A stretch of DNA of 64,000 nt from the NCBI GenBank assembly GCA_946807835.1, contig OX327697.1, forward strand, positions 14,828,001 to 14,892,000, given 5' to 3'. The position numbers and the translations under genes are program-made. Shown one piece after another: positions 59,463 to 64,000 of the stretch (the stretch's first letter is position 1; the number at the start of each line of letters is the position of its first letter). Origin of the DNA: Ailanthus altissimus. Taxonomy: Eukaryota > Streptophyta > Magnoliopsida > Sapindales > Simaroubaceae. The notes beneath the pieces were generated by a model that was not told where the DNA came from, made no database searches, and worked only from the letters and a program-made list of their open reading frames with translations.

Positions 59463-60762
59463 TGATTATAATGCTATAGTAGTTAAGCGTAAGTGCACAC
59501 TATCGTATCAAGTAATATAGGATTTTAAGTCCAGATATCGATCCTATATGGACTATGCAATCTAATTCTATAAATCAAGTACTAAAATTGTACTTACTTA
59601 ATTTTTATTCAGAAAATCACAATCTAAAATTTATTTAACTAATCTACTCTATCAATTAAACTGAACAAAAGTAAATAGTAAAATTCACAAATAAAGATAA
59701 TCTAGGGTTTTAACTTGTCCCTTAATATTTCATTGGACTCATTAACTACTTAGTTAATCCCTTAATACCAATTGATTGGTTTAGACACTAATCTCATCAC
59801 AAGCCTCTGTCGATGGTCAAGTGACTATATTACGCATTCTAACAATCACTTATATATCTATAGTAATCAAATCAGAATATAATTCATTAAGATCAAGTCT
59901 AAATTATACCATACATGCCACCTAAGTATATGTTTATCCTAGATGAAACTCATAGTTGTTACCCTATAATCATGCATCAAACTACCTTAGGCTAAACACA
60001 TGAATCCCTCCGTCGAGTTCATCATAGTTCTTCAATCATTCAAAATATTGATCAGGTATAATGAAAGCATTAAACACAAGATAGAATGAATCAATTGAAT
60101 TTATCAAATTCATAAATTAAAATTTAACACAATTCAAATCCATACTAGGTTCACATAGTCTAACCCTAGATGAACAAATTAACCCATCACAAAACTAAAA
60201 GTATCAAACCAATTCATAAAAATTAACAAAAACAAGAATATAATGATAAAGAAAGAGAAGCAAAACTAATCAAAGTGACTCCTTGATGTGCTTCTCCCTT
60301 AATCTTGACTTGAATCTTGAATCTTGATCTTGGTTCTTCAACCTTTGGCTTTGATATTTGATTTGTGTTGTAAATTTTCTCTAAGTTTTTGCCTCTTTTT
60401 TTCTTCTCTTTTCTTAGGGTTTTTTGGACTTCTATTTATAGGTTTTTTTTCTTCAAATGACTGTTCATGAGTTACTGTAGCATAATACTGTTCACACGGG
60501 TACTCTTCACCACCATGAATGCCGCGGCGCTCAGCTACTGACCTAGGCGCTACAGCGCCCAACCCTAGTGCCTATTTCATATTTTGAGCGTAACTTGTTC
60601 GTTTGACGTCCGATTCGCCTCCCGTTTATTCCTATGCGTCACATTTTCTGTTATGCATCTATTTATGATCATAAAACACAATTAAATAGCCAATTATTTA
60701 TGATTTAGAGCAAAATACAAAAGTTAGGTACAAATTATACTAGTGCTTTTACCCCCCTATCA
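59463..60762 (-). repeat. 3' LTR of the minus-strand Athila-like element
   Basis: On minus it starts TGATAGGGGGGTAAAAGC right after the polypurine tract and ends near ATTATAATCA. A TATA box CTATAAATAG is at 60432-60441. A GC-rich block with GCCGCGGCGCTCAGC lies about 80 bp upstream of it, at 60521-60560. Its inner half resembles the LTR at 7712-8965. The open stretch at 60338-60562 is not a gene. Confidence 0.8.
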
Positions 60763-60782
60763 AATACCCCCAAACTTAAGAC
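60763..60782 (-). other. Polypurine tract (plus-strand primer) of the minus Athila-like element
   Basis: On minus it reads CTTAAGTTTGGGGGTATT and sits directly before the LTR start. It is the canonical arrangement, preceded by CTCGAGGACGAG. Confidence 0.8.
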
Positions 60783-62455
60783 TTTACTCGTCCTCGAGCA
60801 AAACAAAGAAAAATATTCATAAATTATTCATGACTAAAAAATAAATACTAAAAGCAAGCTCAGGTTGATTAGATGATCAATATCGTTGTCTCAAAAGCTG
60901 AGAAAAATAGCACAAGGCTTTTCAGAAATCAATAAACAACTTCATTCTCCCTTGTAAATGATCACTTGTGCGTGTGTGTAATAAACAAGTAATTAACTAA
61001 ATAGAACTTAGATTTACTCAATACTTAAGAAATACATGAATATGTTATCTCAGCATATTTTCAATCATAACACTACTATAAGCTTACTTTTCATACTACT
61101 CTTCACTAATGTAGAAATACACATGTCTAAGGATCTATTTAACTTGTAATGTAAGGCTAAGGTAAAGATGGGTTATAACGATATATATAAAGTGCAAATC
61201 ACATCATTAACACTTAGACTTTACTCAGAAACCTCTTAATTCCTTCTCCTCCTTGATTCTTCATCTCCTCCCCCCAAACTTATGCTATTTTCATTTTTCT
61301 TTAATCACATTTTTACAAAGAATTTCTTCTTTTTCTTAAGTTGGGGGTATTATGCATTTAAACATTTTTTTCTTTTTTTTATGTACCCCTAAACTTAGAA
61401 TGATATGTACTTTTAAGACTTATTACTTTTCATTGTAGTACCTTTCTTTCATACATCCACAACCTTCTTCATTTTAAGAATATTTTTAAGTAACTCAAGG
61501 TTTATGATGCTACCGATAGATTTTAGGGTAAGTAAACTCAAAGTCTTTAGGCTTGTAATGTGGTTAAATAGAAAAAAAAATAAGTAATTAGGCTTAAACG
61601 GGGTGACTAGGAATAAATATACATATAAGGTAGGCTCGAAAAGGCTTAAACAATCCAAAGATGGCCTAATGTCATTTCCTTAAACATGTGAATTCTAGAA
61701 TTTCGCCTCAAGTAGTAATCAAGCAAGTTCTAAAGTATTGATCCTCGAGACTGTGGTGTACTACTTAAGCATGAATAACTTTAAGTAAAAAATTCAATTA
61801 ATACAAGCTTTTTTTCATTGTGCTAAAAAATAAGCTTGAATTCAGTCCATGAATCATGATATAAGAGTTATCTCAAGCATTTATTATTTCTTAAAGACTT
61901 GTGAAAATAAATTCAGCAAATATTTTATTTCATATCATGGACTAATGATAATCATCTCAACCAAAACTTAACAACCTAAAAATAAAATTTACTCCACAAG
62001 ACAACCAACCAATATAAGCAGCAAAATAAATACAAGAAAGTGTGTTTTCCACCCCCAAACTTAAATTAGACATTGTCCTTAATGTCTAAAAATAAATTTA
62101 AAAGTAAGAGAAACTCCTCTGGTAACTGAAGTTGAAGCAGTGCAGCATTGTGTTCTGATGAATGTAAATGCGGTTCTCTTTGCTTCCAACGCTTGCATTT
62201 GCTTATGCTGCTTCATTGAATGCTTGAATTATTGATTTATTCTTACAAAGAAAATAAACTAACATAACTAAAACTAAAAATAAACTAATAAAAATAAAAT
62301 TTTACTTGGGTTGCCTCCCAATAAGCGCTTGATTTAACATCGTCGTCTTGACGGGGCTCTTTCTACTCTTATAGAGAATCAAAGTCAATAGTGGAAGCAT
62401 CTTTATATGTGAGCTTGTTAGGCTTTCTTTTTTTCAGCTTTCACATCTTCTTTAT

Positions 62456-62884
62456 TTAATCTTGGGTAGCAACTTGTTCCTCTTTCTCTTGGTGTTTCTC
62501 CGAAAAGACTTGAATCTTAGATCGGCAAAATGTCTCTTTTGTGCCCTTCTCTTCGATCCTGTCATTGTACTGCTTCTTCTTCTTTCTTCTCTTTTTATGC
62601 CTTAACGCCTTCTTTTTGATGTAAGGATTCAACATCTCCATGTCTTTGAGCTTTTTGGTACTTGATGGCACCATATTAATGCTATAACAGTTAAGTAATA
62701 TAGTGCGCATGAGCTGATTCTGCTCTTTGTTACTGGTATTTTCTACTGTGCTATCACTTTTCTGCACTTTAATGTCAGTTTCTGCACGTTTCATTATTGA
62801 GAATTTTGTACTTCCTTGAGATTCTGCACTATTTTCTGGATTGGTATACTGCTGATTTTTTATTTCAACACTTGTTTGACACAT
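62456..62884 (-). CDS. Unidentified lysine-rich ORF in the minus Athila-like element
   Basis: 142 residues from an ATG on minus. The N-terminal part (about 1-60) is polar with many Ser, Glu and Asn. Residues 66-72 read YSINMVP, followed by KKLKDMEML and a strongly basic run KKKALRHKKRRKKKK at about 90-104. The end is acidic and basic (EKHQEKEEQ). It lies 100 bp upstream of the conserved 3' block, where an autonomous element would have the end of integrase. I do not recognise the family. The basic run could be a nuclear or nucleolar localisation or RNA-binding segment. It could be a gag remnant, an extra ORF of a non-autonomous element, or a chance open frame. I have low confidence that it is a real protein. 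Confidence 0.35.
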   Translation of the reverse strand: MCQTSVEIKNQQYTNPENSAESQGSTKFSIMKRAETDIKVQKSDSTVENTSNKEQNQLMRTILLNCYSINMVPSSTKKLKDMEMLNPYIKKKALRHKKRRKKKKQYNDRIEEKGTKETFCRSKIQVFSEKHQEKEEQVATQD

Positions 62885-63045
62885 GTGTTGCCTTTGAAGA
62901 AAATGAATAAGCGGTCTATATGGTTGTACTTTATTTTTCTACACTTTCTTCTCCTCTATACTTGGTGATGGTGGTGTAGATGTGTTTCTTGTAAGATCTT
63001 ACCACTCCTCAAGTTGATGGCTTGGCATAGCTCTACATTCTCTTT

Positions 63046-64000
63046 TGGATTTGTTAAATCGATAATTACTATTATTAAATAGTTCAATGCTTGTGACAAT
63101 ACAGACATTATATAATCTGAAAGGAGTCAGATTTGGTCTAAAGAAGTTTAGATCAATGCTAAAAGGTAACATCACTGAAAACTATAAATACTAAAGGGTT
63201 ATCATATTATATTAATTAGTGAAGTCTAAGAGTTAGAATCTTGTCTCTGACAGTATAAAGACCTGAGAATACATTAGTAATAACATAGTTGCAATAGGTG
63301 CTAAAAAATATTATTATGCAAGTCTATTCTCAAATTATATGTTCTTGGTCTTAATTCACCGATGCAGGTTTGACATTAAAATCCTTTTAGATAGACTAGT
63401 GTATACTATACCTAGATGGTTGTTCTTAGTTGACCATGGGCTTACTGGAAGTTCGTATAGCATACATGTGTTCAGTGAGGACTGAATACTGAATAGACTC
63501 AATGATGACCCCAATAGACATCCCATAAAGTCGTCAATGGAAGGTTATCTTAAGTTGAGTACTATACGTGGTCATTTGATCTGAGTACCACGGTGGACTT
63601 GTAAGTGATCCATCATACTTTGGTTCTACGTATGTCACAGACCTTTCATGGTGTAACCGCTAGGTGTAGCTGGCTATGGTCTGATGCTTATAGAGTCATG
63701 TGTGTACATCTATGAAATCCGTTAGCTCACATGGATGAGTTATATATCCGGATGCTCAGAGACTGTATCTTAGAAAGTCTTATGGTCATAAACAACAAAC
63801 CTAGGAAAAGAATTTCCTATAGGGTTGAACAATATTGTAAAAGTGTTTGCATATATTGTTTATTAAGATACGTGTCTGGAGATAAGTTCACGAATGAGCA
63901 CATAGGGATTTGACGGTAGTGATCTATATCCCTGCTCTTCCAAGATATAAATGGCAAAAGGATTACACGTATGCACTATGACCTCAACTTGTATGATCTA
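63046..64000. mobile_element. LTR fragment, copy G of the TGTTGG/CCAACA family, running off the window
   Basis: It has the same orientation as copy F. It matches the end of copy D read in reverse from ATTTAACAAA through GGTCCTTTGACC-like sequence, to TATACGTGTAATCC-type sequence at the edge. The last 80 bp or so of the LTR at the 63046 side are missing, so one end is truncated. It is closer to D than to B or E. Confidence 0.82.

Larger units (their letters stand above)
59463..63045 (-). mobile_element. Athila/Tat-like element on minus: 3' LTR and 3' internal region
   Basis: On minus the order is an internal reading stretch (62884-62456), the conserved block GGGAGGCAACCCAAG (62307-62354 region), a long non-coding spacer, CTCGAGGACGAG (60787-60798), a polypurine tract (60763-60782) and the LTR from TGATAGGGG at 60762 to 59463. 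This is a complete 3' end. The upstream part is cut at about 63046 by a solo-type LTR. No reverse transcriptase is visible. Confidence 0.8.

Noticed and set aside
1..64000. Endogenous plant virus (pararetrovirus) sequence
   Set aside because: All polymerase fragments are accompanied by LTRs, tRNA primer sites or integrase. I saw no movement protein or coat-type reading frame.
1..64000. tRNA, rRNA or CRISPR features
   Set aside because: No cloverleaf-type A and B boxes in context, no rRNA-like blocks and no regularly spaced repeat-spacer array were seen. The only tRNA-like matches are retrotransposon primer sites.

Overview
The window is AT-rich nuclear DNA of a flowering plant, most likely a eudicot. 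The evidence is two spliced plant-type genes with GT..AG introns, dense nested LTR retrotransposons (Ty1/copia, Ty3/gypsy including Athila/Tat-like elements, and a large family of solo LTRs), one decayed LINE, simple repeats and one long-TIR DNA element. There is no operon structure, no CRISPR array, and no tRNA or rRNA gene that I can recognise.

Only two host genes are well supported. (1) A 228-residue cupin-fold protein on the + strand, in three exons between 11786 and 13702. It has an N-terminal membrane anchor and both cupin motifs intact, and a 101-bp duplication carries a second copy of its last 3' splice site. (2) A 698-residue protein-kinase-fold protein on the - strand, 39382 to 47016. 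Its start codon lies in a 7-nt coding exon separated from the main exon by a 5.5-kb intron. It keeps an HGDIRPDN catalytic-loop-like motif but has Gly where the DFG Asp should be, so it is probably a pseudokinase.

Layout. 1-5105: Ty3/gypsy element on -, with 5' LTR, primer-binding site, gag and pol remnants. 5193-6703: 3' end of an Athila/Tat-like element (+). 6704 to about 11350: Athila-like element on - (gag, PBS, LTR), its LTR split by a solo LTR at 8966-11130. 11640-13702: cupin gene. 15823-16602: tandem repeats. 17179-17979: TIR element with a GGTCAA minisatellite. 19046-24411: internally deleted Ty1/copia element with a TTTTA target duplication, its gag split by a solo LTR (20290-22488, target duplication CGCTA). 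24850-26380: LINE remnant. 26919-37053: gypsy-type LTRs and gag on -, into which a gag/protease-only Athila-like element (27434-33304) inserted. 38690-47130: kinase-like gene. 48936-59462: Athila-like element on + interrupted by three LTRs, one of them nested in another. 59463-63045: Athila-like element on -. 63046-64000: another solo-type LTR running off the edge.

The best material beyond the two genes is the solo-LTR family (at least seven copies, three with exact 5-bp target duplications). It gives a readable insertion chronology. Several regulatory-looking sequence arrays also sit inside mobile elements. I see no evidence for a wholly new biological system. The most original leads are the possible poison exon in the cupin gene, the TIR element loaded with W-box-like motifs, the Athila-like copy that has a target duplication but no 3' LTR, and a GC-rich motif shared by unrelated LTR families.
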